A DNA stretch of 64,000 nt from Nonomuraea africana (GTDB lineage Bacteria; Actinomycetota; Actinomycetes; Streptosporangiales; Streptosporangiaceae), in the NCBI RefSeq assembly GCF_014873535.1, contig NZ_JADBEF010000001.1, positions 248,001 through 312,000 on the forward strand, given 5' to 3'. Below the pieces are notes generated by a model. The model was not told where the DNA came from and did not search any database. It saw only the letters and a list, made by a program, of their open reading frames with translations. Numbering within the stretch: the first letter of the stretch is position 1; each line of letters opens with the position of its first letter. Positions 35,350 through 47,020 of this stretch are shown here, piece after piece. A program made the translations under genes and the position numbers.

Positions 35350-35414
35350 TCCTCGGAATCGTTCGAGGTCCTTGCACCGGTAGACGACGCAGCCGTCTGG
35401 AATGTGACGTGCCG

Positions 35415-36296
35415 CTACCGGCTGATCTGGCGGGGTGCCGCCAGTGCAAGGAGCTTGTCGGGGTTGCGGATGACGTAGAAATTGGTGATCTTCCCGTCGG
35501 CGATGTCGGCCAGGAAGACGCCCTCCAGGTGATCCCCGCTGTAGGCGGCGAGCGCCGGCGCGTTGTTGCAGTTCACCAACTCGATCCGGACGTGCGCGCG
35601 GATGATGTTCAAAAGGAGCGCGGCCACCTTCTCCGCGCCCACCACGGGCCGGCGCGCCGCGATCACCTTGCCGCCGCTGTCGGCGGTCCAGGTGACGTCC
35701 GGCGCGAGCAGCGAGAGCAGCCCCTCCATGTCGCCGGTGGTCACCGCGGCCATGAACCGCTCGGTGATCCGCGCGGTCCTGGCGGAGCCTCCGGGTTCGA
35801 AGCGCTTGCGCCGCGCCCGCACGTGCTCACGGGCGCGGTGCGCCACCTGGCGCACCGCCACGACCGACTTGCCCACCGCTCCCGCGATCTCGTCGTAGTC
35901 GAAGCCGAACACCTCGCGCAGGACGAACACCGCGCGCTCATCTGGGCTGAGCGTCTCGAGCAGCACCAGCATCGCCATCGACACCGACTCGGCGAGCACC
36001 ACGTCCGCCGACGCGTCGTGCTCGTCGAGCAGCAGCGGCTCCGGCAGCCACACCCCGACGTAGTCCTCCCGGCGGCGCGCGCCGACCCGCAACGCGTTGA
36101 GCGCCTGACGGGTCACCAGCCGCGCCAGGTACGACTTGGTGTCACGGACCGTCGCCAGGTCCACGGCCGCCCACCGGAGATAGCTGTCCTGCAGCACGTC
36201 GTCGGATTCCGTCGCCGAACCGAGTATCTCGTAGACGATCGTGAACAGCAGCGGCCGCAACAGAGTGAACCGCTCGGCGTGCTCGTCAGCGGTCAT
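35415..36296 (-). CDS. sigJ: SigJ-type ECF sigma factor with C-terminal SnoaL-like domain
   Basis: A 293-aa ECF41-like/SigJ-type sigma factor. Region 2 has RPLLFTIVYEILGSATESDD and VLQDSYLRW; region 4 has LSPDERAVFVLREVFGFDYD, EIAGAVGKSVVAVRQVAHRA. After REHVRARRKRFEPGG comes a SnoaL-like domain (about 180-293, TERFMAAVTTGDMEGLLSLL ... NFYVIRNPDKL). In this group that domain modulates sigma activity in place of a separate anti-sigma factor. ATG 36296 overlaps the stop of the flavoprotein gene (ATGA). Pairing with an oxidoreductase gene is typical of ECF41 sigma factors, and that gene or its promoter is a likely target. Confidence 0.88.
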   Translation of the reverse strand: MTADEHAERFTLLRPLLFTIVYEILGSATESDDVLQDSYLRWAAVDLATVRDTKSYLARLVTRQALNALRVGARRREDYVGVWLPEPLLLDEHDASADVVLAESVSMAMLVLLETLSPDERAVFVLREVFGFDYDEIAGAVGKSVVAVRQVAHRAREHVRARRKRFEPGGSARTARITERFMAAVTTGDMEGLLSLLAPDVTWTADSGGKVIAARRPVVGAEKVAALLLNIIRAHVRIELVNCNNAPALAAYSGDHLEGVFLADIADGKITNFYVIRNPDKLLALAAPRQISR

Positions 36297-37462
36297 GATG
36301 CCGCGGCCATCCCGGCAGCCTCCTGCCCGGCATTCTTCAAGACGATGACACCGGGGTTACGGGCCTCCATGGTGATACCCATCACCGCTCTGCGGCACAG
36401 CTCCTCCTTGATCTCCGCGGCCTTGGGCCCGTCGAGGACGGAGTCCAAGGGGGTGTCGTCCTGATCGGAGTACTGCATCGTGCCGGCATGCCGACCCAGG
36501 CTAATGCACGATCCGTTGAAGACCATCTTCACCACGGCAGGCGTGGTTCCCGCGATGCGGCTCAGCACGGCGTCGGCGGCCTGCACGCCAAGCCACCCCG
36601 CGGCCTGACAGCTCATCCGCAGCGGCCGGCCCGACGGCGAAGCGGCATCGCCCGCCGCGACGATGCGGTCGTCATCGACGCTGACCAGCGCTTCGTCGGT
36701 GAGCAGCCGGCCGAGCGCGTCGACGCGCAACCCGCTGGCCGCCGCCAAGCCCGGCACCCCGAAACCGGCCGTCCAGATGGTGAGTGCGCCCTGCCGTACC
36801 GAGCCGTCGGTGAGAACGACCGCGTCCCGCCGTACCTCGGCCACCACGCCGGCCTCCAGCACGGTGACGCCGTGCTCGGACAGCCACGTCGCGACGGATC
36901 GGCGGCCGGCAGCGCTGAGTGCCGGAGCCAGGGTCCCGCCGCAGACCAAGGTGACCGCGCGTCCTTGCTCGGCGAGCTCGGCGGCGGTCTCGATGCCGGT
37001 CAGTCCGCCGCCGACCACGGTGACCGCGGCGTCGGCCGGCAGCTCCGCCAGCCTGGCGCGCAGCCGCTCAGCGAACTCGAACTCGGCGACGGAGTAGGCG
37101 AAGTCGACCGCGCCTGGCACCGAGGCGGGGACCGCGCCGGTGCTGCCAACCGCGTAGATGACGTAGTCGTAGTCCAGCGTGCGGCCCGACGCCAGCTCCA
37201 CCGTGCGGGAGGCGGTGTCGATGCGCGTGGCGTTGTCGACCACCAGCTGGACATCGTCACCGAGCAGCGTGCCGTAGTCGACCGCTGCGTCGTAATTGCC
37301 GGCCACGAACTGGTGCAGCCGGATCCGCTCGACGAACTTCGGGCGGGAGTTGACCAGGGTGACCCTGACGTCGGTGCGCATGCGCAGGCGGTTGGCGGCG
37401 AGCGTTCCCGCGTAGCCTCCGCCGATGACCACGACCTTGTGAAGTGTGCTGTGTTCGACCAT
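36293..37462 (-). CDS. NAD(P)/FAD-dependent oxidoreductase (NDH-2-like)
   Basis: A 389-aa two-dinucleotide-binding flavoprotein. The FAD site is KVVVIGGGYAGTLAANRL at the N-terminus, the middle ATRIDTASRTVELASGRTLD and DYDYVIYAVGS are typical of type-II NADH dehydrogenases, and the NAD site is VTVVGGGLTGIETAAELAEQ. The second FAD motif is DDDRIVAAGDAAS. A C-terminal domain (MVFNGSCISLGRHAGTMQYS) differs from membrane-anchored NDH-2 and lacks a clear amphipathic anchor. ATG 37462 starts at the FAD motif. It is translationally coupled to sigJ by a 4-bp overlap. It probably acts in redox stress handling; the electron acceptor is unknown. Confidence 0.87.
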   Translation of the reverse strand: MVEHSTLHKVVVIGGGYAGTLAANRLRMRTDVRVTLVNSRPKFVERIRLHQFVAGNYDAAVDYGTLLGDDVQLVVDNATRIDTASRTVELASGRTLDYDYVIYAVGSTGAVPASVPGAVDFAYSVAEFEFAERLRARLAELPADAAVTVVGGGLTGIETAAELAEQGRAVTLVCGGTLAPALSAAGRRSVATWLSEHGVTVLEAGVVAEVRRDAVVLTDGSVRQGALTIWTAGFGVPGLAAASGLRVDALGRLLTDEALVSVDDDRIVAAGDAASPSGRPLRMSCQAAGWLGVQAADAVLSRIAGTTPAVVKMVFNGSCISLGRHAGTMQYSDQDDTPLDSVLDGPKAAEIKEELCRRAVMGITMEARNPGVIVLKNAGQEAAGMAAAS

Positions 37463-37673
37463 GCCCTCAAGACACTGAGGACCGACGCGACGTGACACGA
37501 AGTGGCGCACATCACACCCAACGTGCCAATCGTGGTGACGTCCTCACCACACAGCGGTCCGGCTTCCGCTACGTCACACAGATCCAAGGCTCGGACGGCA
37601 GAAACCCTGGTCGGGAGAGTGACGCCGAGTCGCAGCTCAGGCCTCCGGACTCGTCACTCCTGTGACAGATTAT

Positions 37674-38180
37674 TCACGGAGAGTGAAGCGCTGCGCGCAC
37701 GCGGTCCGCGAACGGCTCGCTGACGCCGGTGCCGGTGCCCCAGGCGATGTGGAACCGCGGCACGGAGTTGCCGTGGCCGCCCGCGGTCCCCGAGCCCCGC
37801 TCGGCCCAGCCGACGACCGGCGTGAACCGGACGCCGCGCTCGACGAGCCAGGCCCGTTTCTCCTCGGCCGCGAACTCCACGTATGCCCTGGCCCAGCGCT
37901 CGGCCCACTCGTCTTCGGGCAGCTCGCCGTCCAGCCGATCCCACCCGGCGCTTGCCCGCCAGTCCTGCCAGGCCAGGCCGAACGAGTCGCGCACCCCCAG
38001 GCGGCGCTGCTCGGGGCTGTTCACCAGGAACAGGCCGCCGAAGGACCAGTAGGCCTGGCCGCCGAGGTTCGCCTCGCTCTCCTGGTCGACCAGCACCACC
38101 CGTCTCCCCTCCCGGACCAGCTCGTCGGCCGCGACGAGGCCGGATAGCCCGCCTCCGACGACGATGACGTCAGCGTCCAT
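37674..38180 (-). pseudogene. Truncated FAD-binding dehydrogenase
   Basis: ATG 38180, with GGAGAC upstream, starts MDADVIVVGGGLSGLVAADE, a perfect FAD-binding beta-alpha-beta motif. It continues EGRRVVLVDQESEANLGGQA, YWSFGGLFLVNSPEQRRLGV and RFHIAWGTGTGVSEPF, as in FAD-binding dehydrogenases of the KstD/fumarate reductase type. Those are about 550 aa; this frame ends after 168, so the catalytic and cap domains are lost. It follows the beta-galactosidase by 29 bp. The 37463-37673 sequence holds no continuation that I can read. Confidence 0.75.
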
Positions 38181-38209
38181 GTGTGTCTCCGTTCTCCCGC
38201 TCGTTGCCG

Positions 38210-41218
<3,009 letters not shown>

Positions 41219-41258
41219 TCACTCACTCCGGACGATGCTGTGGCTGCGGGGGCCGGCA

Positions 41259-42423
41259 TCAGCGCACGGCCTTGACCCGCAGTACGGCGAGGCCGCCCAG
41301 GACGCCGAACACCGGCCCGAGGTGACGACGATCATCCCGGCGATTGCGGGCGCCAGTCGGGTACGCGGCGCTGTTCCCCGTCGGAGGCACCTGCGGCAGC
41401 GCCTGCGCCATGTTGACGATGCCCAGGTCCTTGGCGTACGAGGTCTTAGAGGGCAGCACCTCCGAGATCAGCGCGGTGTCCACGGCCTGGAAGCAGCCGA
41501 AGCCCAGACCCGCCACGCCGGCCATCAGGAGGATTCCGGTGACGGTCGGCAGGGCGAGCGGGATGAGCAGCGCCCCGCCCACGATCACCGCGGAGACGAG
41601 CACGAAGATCTTCCGGCGGCCGAGGCGGTCGGAGAGCCGCCCCCCGAGCACGGTGGTCAGCAGCAGGCCGCCGAGCGCGACAGCGCCCATGAGCGGCAGC
41701 AGCGCGACGGCGTCCGCGCCGAGCCCGACGTAGTCCTGCAGGATGTACAGCTTGTAGGCGACGACGATGTTGTAGCCCAGGTACAGCGACAACCGGCTGC
41801 CGAAGGCCCAGGCGAAGTCCGGGTGCTTGGCCGGACTGACCCAGAACGCTCGCAGGAGGTCACGCGGCGAGAGCCGCTCCGCCGAGGCGTCCGCGCTCGA
41901 CCGGTCGGGATTGAAGACGGCGAAGAGGGTGAGGCCGACGATCCCGACTCCGGCGAGCAGCATGTAGGCCAGCGGGATGTTCTCGGGACGCGGCGTAGAT
42001 CTGGCCGCCCAGCGAACCAAGCATCCCGCCGACGCCCAGCGCCGCGGCGAACGTGCCGCGGACCGAGCGCGGCACCCGGTCCGGCATCACAGCGCTGAGC
42101 GGACCCTGCGCGAGGTTGAAGCCGATCTGGACGCACACCCAGGCGATCACGAAGTGGGCCAGCGTGCTGCCCAGCGCCATGCCTATCAGGGAGAGGCCGC
42201 CGACGAGGCCGCCGAGGACCAGCCAGGGCGCGCGCCTGCCGTACCGGCTGCGCGTGCAATCGGAGATGGCGCCGGCCATGGGCTGGGTGATCACCGAGAC
42301 GAGGGCGCCGACCGTCGTGATGACGGCCAGGTTCGCCGCCTTGTCCTCCTCGCCCAGCGATCGCTGCACCTGCAGCGCCAGGAGGACCGACGGCACCGCG
42401 CCCCAGACGAGGTAGATCGACAT
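41259..42423 (-). pseudogene. Broken MFS (sugar) transporter
   Basis: Homology begins inside the first membrane helix (MSIYLVWGAVPSVLLALQVQ) with no N-terminus. It continues through AGAISDCTRSRYGRRAPWLV and PLSAVMPDRVPRSVRGTFAA, then shifts frame near 41985 after GGQIYAA into NIPLAYMLLAGVGIVGLTLF. It runs to SEVLPSKTSYAKDLGIVNMA and QALPQV. There the order is disturbed: the codons expected for GYAALFPVG are found inverted at 41359-41384, and APAIAGMIVVTSG follows out of frame before the proper end GGLAVLRVKAVR. The family resembles sugar MFS carriers, matching the adjacent beta-galactosidase. It is not functional as read. Confidence 0.75.
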
Positions 42424-42846
42424 GTTCGCCGGCACCTGTCGCCCCACACCGTCCGGGCGTACCTCTCCGACGACCTCCTTGCTCGCGCTCCTGGACCTGG
42501 GGATGGCCGGGCTCGATACGGCGGCGCTGCGCGAGTGGCTGGCCGGGCAGCACGCCGCGGGCCTGTCACGCGCGACATTGGCACGGCGTACGGCCTGCGT
42601 GCGTACGTTCACGGCCTTCGCACACCGGCGCGGATGGTTGCCCGACGATCCCGGGCTGCTCTTGGGTAGCGCGAAGGCGGCGCGATCGCTGCCCGCCGTA
42701 CTCGATCAGAAGCAGGCGCAGGCCGTGCTCGACGTGCCGCCGCAGTCGAGCGAGCCCAAGGAACTGCAGGATCAGGCGGTCATGGAGCTCCTGTACGCGA
42801 CGGGCGTCAGGGTGAGCGAGCTGTGCGCGCTGGACGTCGACGACGA
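42424..42846 (+). pseudogene. XerC-type tyrosine recombinase fragment
   Basis: The sequence starts VRRHLSPHTVRAYLSDD, shifts frame near 42480, and continues SLLALLDLGMAGLDTAALRE, WLAGQHAAGLSRATLARRTA, FTAFAHRRGWLPDDPG and YATGVRVSELCALDVDD. These are the SAM-like core-binding domain and the first catalytic Arg of XerC. The remaining catalytic residues (Lys, HxxR, His/Trp, Tyr) are absent. It directly abuts the 5'-truncated MFS gene on the other strand, marking a recombination junction at about 42424. Confidence 0.75.
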
Positions 42847-43045
42847 TCAATCACGCCGATCGCGCCAGAGCCGTTTCAAATGAGCACCGTCATCGTGTCG
42901 TACACCTGGCCTGATCCTGCTCGCCAGCCCTCTGCGCCGACTTCACGGCCTGCCGACCGGCCAACTGAGCACCCAGCCGTCACAGCTTCGAGCGGGCCGT
43001 ACCTGCCGACCGGCTGGTATCGCGTGCCCGTACGGGGCCCCTGAA

Positions 43046-43082
43046 ACAAGAGTCCCCAGGTCGATGATCTGGGGACTCTTGT
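43046..43082. terminator. Terminator downstream of the 5'-nucleotidase gene
   Basis: ACAAGAGTCCCCAG (43046-43059) and CTGGGGACTCTTGT (43069-43082) form a perfect 14-bp stem with a 9-nt loop, 8 bp past the nucleotidase stop at 43091. The sequence from 42847 to 43045 shows no gene. Confidence 0.8.
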
Positions 43083-43090
43083 GGTGTGAA

Positions 43091-44872
43091 TTACTTAAGC
43101 GCCGTGGCGCGGTCCAGCGGGGGCGGTGTCACCGTGGCGCTGCGCACGAGATACTCGCGGAATGCCTCGTAGTCACGGTTGCCGCGTACGGCGTCGGTGA
43201 AGCCGGTGAACGCGCTGAAGCCGTCGGCCCCGGTCAGGGTGTAGGCGAGACCTGCGACCCGGTAGCTCCGCCCAGTGTCCAGGGGCTGGTCGCCGATCAG
43301 GACGTCTGCGGGGTTCACCCGGTCACCGACCGGCCGGGATGCGTCGTAGGAGTAGCGGACGTTCCCGGAGACGGCCAGCGGGCCGAAGCGTACCGTGCCG
43401 TTGGGCTGGATCTGCCACTGCTGTTCCAGTGCCTGGTCCAGTTGGGCGCCGGTGACCGACACGGTGAGCACGGGATTGGCATACCCAAAGGCCGCGCGGG
43501 CTTCGCCGTACAGCACGATGCCGTCGCTGTCGGCTGGATTGGCGCCCTTCGCGTGGAGCAGGTCGCCGCGCAGGGAAGTCGAGCCCTTCTGCGGCGCGAC
43601 GGCGACGACCGCGAGATCGGCGACGCCGCCGGGAGTCCGCTGGGAGTCCGCGAGCTGCGCGTCGGCGATGACGTTGCCCAGTGTGCTCTCACCGTCGGCG
43701 TCGCGGACCCGGGTGAGGTCACCGGTGATCGTGCTGACCGGCCGGGCGAAGGTCTGTGCGCCCTTCGCCACCCAGTGGTCGACGAGCTTCACCATCGCGG
43801 GGTCGGGGGGCACGTCGCGGGTGACCGGGTGGTTCACCGAGGTGGTGGCCGAACGGATGACGTCGCGGGTGCGCGGGTCGATCCGCAGGTTGATCTCGTT
43901 GATCAGCCGACCGTGGTTGGCAGCCTCCACCACCGGGCGGAGGTTGCCGTCAGGGTCCGGCACGGTGCAGTTGAACAGAGCGTGCCAGTGCCCGGAGACG
44001 ATCGCGTCGATCTCCGGTGAGACCTGCCTGGCGAAGTCGAAGATCGGCCCCGTCGGGTTGGTGCACCGGTCGTAGATGTCTCCGGCGGTTCCGCCCTCGT
44101 GCACGTTGGCCACGATCGCCTCCACGCCGCGGCGCTTGAGTTCGGCGACGTATTTGTTCGCGGTCTCCACCAGAGGCAGGTTGTCCAGTGCCGGCTGGTA
44201 GGAGGTCGTGCCGGTGACAGTGGTGGGCGTGGTCAGGTTGATGAAGCCCACGGGGATCTGTCTGCCGCCCGACTTGACGTGCTTGATGACGTACGGCGGC
44301 AGCAGCGGCTTGGTCGAGCCCTTGAGGGTGACGTTGGCGGAGGAGATGGTGTAGACGGCGCCGCGGAAACGACGGCCGGTGGAGTCGGTGAAACAGCTGT
44401 CGACGTCGATCTGGCCGAAACAGTGCCCCTTGCCGATGTGGTTCTGGACGAAGTCAGCTGAGAGGTCGAATTCGTGGTTGCCGGCCGCGGTGAATTCCAC
44501 GCCGATGCCGTTGAGGAACTCGACGGTCGGCTCCTCGGCGTGGAAGGAGACCTCGCTGGGCCAGCCGCTGAAGTCGTCGCCGGTGGTGAAGGTGATGGAG
44601 TTCTGGTGGCCGGAGCGCAGGTTCCGCAGATGGGTGGCGATGTACGGTGCTCCACCGACCACGATGCTGTTTCCCTGAGCGTCCTTGACCGTGCCGTCGG
44701 ACGTGGTGTTGTGCGGTCGGATGTAGCCGTGGAAGTCGGTGATGGACAGTAGCTGGACGTCCACTGGAAGCTCGTGCGGTTGAGCCTGAGCCGTACCCGG
44801 CTGGGCCGCGGTTAATGCCGAGACGGCCAGCACTGCTGTCAATGCGATCCTGCGAGGGAAGAGGGGGTGCAC
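43091..44872 (-). CDS. Secreted 5'-nucleotidase / metallophosphoesterase (UshA-like)
   Basis: A 593-aa exported bimetal phosphohydrolase that likely releases phosphate from nucleotides. A signal peptide (RRIALTAVLAVSALTAAQPG, cleavage near AQA) precedes the calcineurin-like domain. Metal motifs are LLSITDFHGY, TFTTGDDFSGW, TAAGNHEFD and VSGHWHALFN. The C-terminal 5'-nucleotidase domain contains a substrate-pocket region (FGYANPVLTVSVTGAQLDQA; YRVAGLAYTLTGADGFSAFT). GTG 44872 has AGGAG about 6 nt upstream. It stands alone with its own terminator. It lies beside another secreted phosphoesterase-fold protein, and together they could mobilise phosphate (inference). Confidence 0.9.
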   Translation of the reverse strand: MHPLFPRRIALTAVLAVSALTAAQPGTAQAQPHELPVDVQLLSITDFHGYIRPHNTTSDGTVKDAQGNSIVVGGAPYIATHLRNLRSGHQNSITFTTGDDFSGWPSEVSFHAEEPTVEFLNGIGVEFTAAGNHEFDLSADFVQNHIGKGHCFGQIDVDSCFTDSTGRRFRGAVYTISSANVTLKGSTKPLLPPYVIKHVKSGGRQIPVGFINLTTPTTVTGTTSYQPALDNLPLVETANKYVAELKRRGVEAIVANVHEGGTAGDIYDRCTNPTGPIFDFARQVSPEIDAIVSGHWHALFNCTVPDPDGNLRPVVEAANHGRLINEINLRIDPRTRDVIRSATTSVNHPVTRDVPPDPAMVKLVDHWVAKGAQTFARPVSTITGDLTRVRDADGESTLGNVIADAQLADSQRTPGGVADLAVVAVAPQKGSTSLRGDLLHAKGANPADSDGIVLYGEARAAFGYANPVLTVSVTGAQLDQALEQQWQIQPNGTVRFGPLAVSGNVRYSYDASRPVGDRVNPADVLIGDQPLDTGRSYRVAGLAYTLTGADGFSAFTGFTDAVRGNRDYEAFREYLVRSATVTPPPLDRATALK

Positions 44873-44986
44873 GTATTCTCCTGATGTGACTTATTGGGGG
44901 GAGCACGCCATCTGATCAGTCGTCAGGGACGGCCTAGATACGAGTGACGGCTGAATGTGTGAATGCTGGAGAAACTGATGGGTCCG

Positions 44987-46159
44987 CTACGGGAACGACT
45001 GCCAGGTCAGCTGGGCGTCGTAGCGCCTGTGATCGGAAAGCAGGCCGGAGGAACTGTCGCCGGGGGTGCGGTACATGGTCGTCGCCTGGGCCGAGGGGGA
45101 GTGCCAGTACTCGGTCTGGTACACGACGTGGTCGAGTTTCACCGGCGTGTAGTCGGACTGACAGGAGACGTCGACCGGCGGTAGGGCGTTCGTGGGAACG
45201 CCGGGGACGCTGCAGAAGGTCCACGGGTTGGCGGCCATCCCCGCCTCCCGGTAGTGGAACTTCAGGGGAACCGTTCCGGGCAGCTGGAAATCGGAGAATC
45301 CGAAATAGCGGCGGCTGGGGGTGACCTGCGCGGCACGCTGCTGGACCTGCGGGTAGGAGGTGAAGGCCACTTCGTCGAGTCTCTGATTCAGGTCCCCTGC
45401 GACCAGAAGGGGGGCATAGTGTCCGTTGGCGTCCGGGATCATCATGTTCTCTTCGAGCCGGGCGCGGATCACGCTCGCCTGGCAGTGCCGGATGTCCTCC
45501 CCGGGCCAGGTCGCGGTCTTCGGCAGGCAGAACGAGGTCCAGCCGTCCACCATCCTGGCCGGGTCCACGACTCCGCCGATGGGATCCAGATGCGTGACGC
45601 AGACCTGGGAGTACTGGTTTCGCGCCGGTGACTGTTCGACCGGCAACCAGGTCTTCACGCAGAGCATCTTGTACTCGGCGCCGTCGCTGCGGATGAATCT
45701 CGGCAGGTCCCACACCTTCCGGTTGCTCGCGCCCAGGCGCGTCAGGATGGCCGACCCGACCGCCAGGTGGCAGGTGCCGGCGGCGTAGCAGGGCTCACTC
45801 GTCCCCTTGAGGCCCAGGCAGCGGGTGTACTTCAGGCTGTCGGCCTCGGCGTGGAAGTCCCATCCGCTGATCCGCCAGCCGTTGCCGTCAATGGGCTTCA
45901 GCATGTCCCGCAGGGCTTCGTACTGGTCGCGACAGACCTCGTTAAGCGTGATCACATCGGGTTGGACCTGCCGCGCGGTGGCGGCGATCGAGTTGACGAC
46001 AGGACTCTTGGTGCCCTTCCACCACTCTCCACCGGCCAGGTTGAACTGCATGACCTTCGGTTTGACCGGTACGGCGGCGCGGGCCGGTGCGGGCTGCACG
46101 ACCAGCACCGATAAGAGGGAAATAGCGATGAATACGATTAATCGGGGGGTTTTTGACAT
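44987..46159 (-). CDS. Secreted endonuclease/exonuclease/phosphatase family protein
   Basis: A 390-aa exported protein of the EEP (DNase I-like) fold. Signal peptide: LIVFIAISLLSVLVVQPAPA followed by ARA. Catalytic motifs in order are VMQFNLAGG, VITLNEVCRDQ (metal-binding Glu), VTHLDP, LLVAGDLNQR (Asp/Asn pair) and LLSDHRRYDAQL (catalytic Asp-His). Family members cut DNA/RNA, phosphoinositides or sphingomyelin; the target cannot be told from sequence. Many cysteines (CRDQ, CLGLK, CYAAGTC) suggest disulfides. ATG 46159 has AAGGG about 9 nt upstream. It starts 37 bp after the sugar ABC operon on the same strand and may be read through from it. Confidence 0.85.
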   Translation of the reverse strand: MSKTPRLIVFIAISLLSVLVVQPAPARAAVPVKPKVMQFNLAGGEWWKGTKSPVVNSIAATARQVQPDVITLNEVCRDQYEALRDMLKPIDGNGWRISGWDFHAEADSLKYTRCLGLKGTSEPCYAAGTCHLAVGSAILTRLGASNRKVWDLPRFIRSDGAEYKMLCVKTWLPVEQSPARNQYSQVCVTHLDPIGGVVDPARMVDGWTSFCLPKTATWPGEDIRHCQASVIRARLEENMMIPDANGHYAPLLVAGDLNQRLDEVAFTSYPQVQQRAAQVTPSRRYFGFSDFQLPGTVPLKFHYREAGMAANPWTFCSVPGVPTNALPPVDVSCQSDYTPVKLDHVVYQTEYWHSPSAQATTMYRTPGDSSSGLLSDHRRYDAQLTWQSFP

Positions 46160-46195
46160 CGCGCATCGCCCTTCGGGGGGTAGGGAGACCGTTGA

Positions 46196-47020
46196 TCAGG
46201 CTTTGCCGCCGGTGTTGGCGATACCCTCGATGATCTGTTTCTGCAGGATCGCGAAGATGACGATCACCGGCGCCGTGGCCATCAGCGAACCTGCCATGAG
46301 GGCGGGGTACTCGATGTTGTGCTGACCGCTGAGCGCTGCCAGGCCTGCCGAGAGGGGCATCATCTCGGGATCGGTGTTGACGATGAGCGGCCACATGAGG
46401 TCGTTCCACGACCACAGCAGGGTGAGCACGGCGAGCGCGATCAGCCCTGGTTTGCTCAGCGGCAGCAGGATGCGCCAGTACCTCTGTAGCGGTCCGCACC
46501 CGTCCAGCTCGGCCGCCTCGTCCAGCTCCCGGGGCAGGCCGGCGAAGAACTGGCGGAGCAGGAATGTGCCGAACGCGCTGAACATGCCCGGCACGATCAG
46601 AGCCTGGATCGTGTTGAGCCAGCCCAGCTTCTGCATGATGAGGAACTGGGGAATGACGAACAGCTGCGACGGCACCATCAGCACCACGAGGAACAGCCCG
46701 AAGAAGAACCGGCGTCCGGGAAACTCCAGGCGGGCGAAGGCGAAGGCCGCCAGCGAGCAGAAGATCAGCTGGGCGATGGTGCGCCCGCCCGCCATCAGCA
46801 CGGTGTTGACGAACTGATGGCCGAGCGGCATCAACTCGAAGACCTTGGCGTAGCCCGACCAGTCCCACGGGGACGGCAGCACCGTCGGCGGGATGCGGAC
46901 CGAGTCCTGGAAGGACTTGACCGAGGTCAGGGCCTGCCAGACGAAGGGGCCGACGACGACGAGGACACCCATGACGAGGACGGTGTAGGAGGCGGCCAGC
47001 ACCCACCGGCGGCTATGCAT
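46196..47020 (-). CDS. Sugar ABC transporter permease (MalG type)
   Basis: A 274-aa inner-membrane permease of the carbohydrate uptake transporter-1 family. It has six predicted helices (first: VLAASYTVLVMGVLVVVGPF), the conserved EAA loop (ELDEAAELDGCGPLQRYWRI, LLPLSKPGLIA) and a typical ending (IFAILQKQIIEGIANTGGKA). ATG 47020 overlaps the end of the MalF-type gene by 8 bp, so translation is coupled. No ATPase gene is present in the cluster. In actinobacteria such systems usually share a genome-wide MsiK-type ATPase encoded elsewhere. Confidence 0.92.
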   Translation of the reverse strand: MHSRRWVLAASYTVLVMGVLVVVGPFVWQALTSVKSFQDSVRIPPTVLPSPWDWSGYAKVFELMPLGHQFVNTVLMAGGRTIAQLIFCSLAAFAFARLEFPGRRFFFGLFLVVLMVPSQLFVIPQFLIMQKLGWLNTIQALIVPGMFSAFGTFLLRQFFAGLPRELDEAAELDGCGPLQRYWRILLPLSKPGLIALAVLTLLWSWNDLMWPLIVNTDPEMMPLSAGLAALSGQHNIEYPALMAGSLMATAPVIVIFAILQKQIIEGIANTGGKA

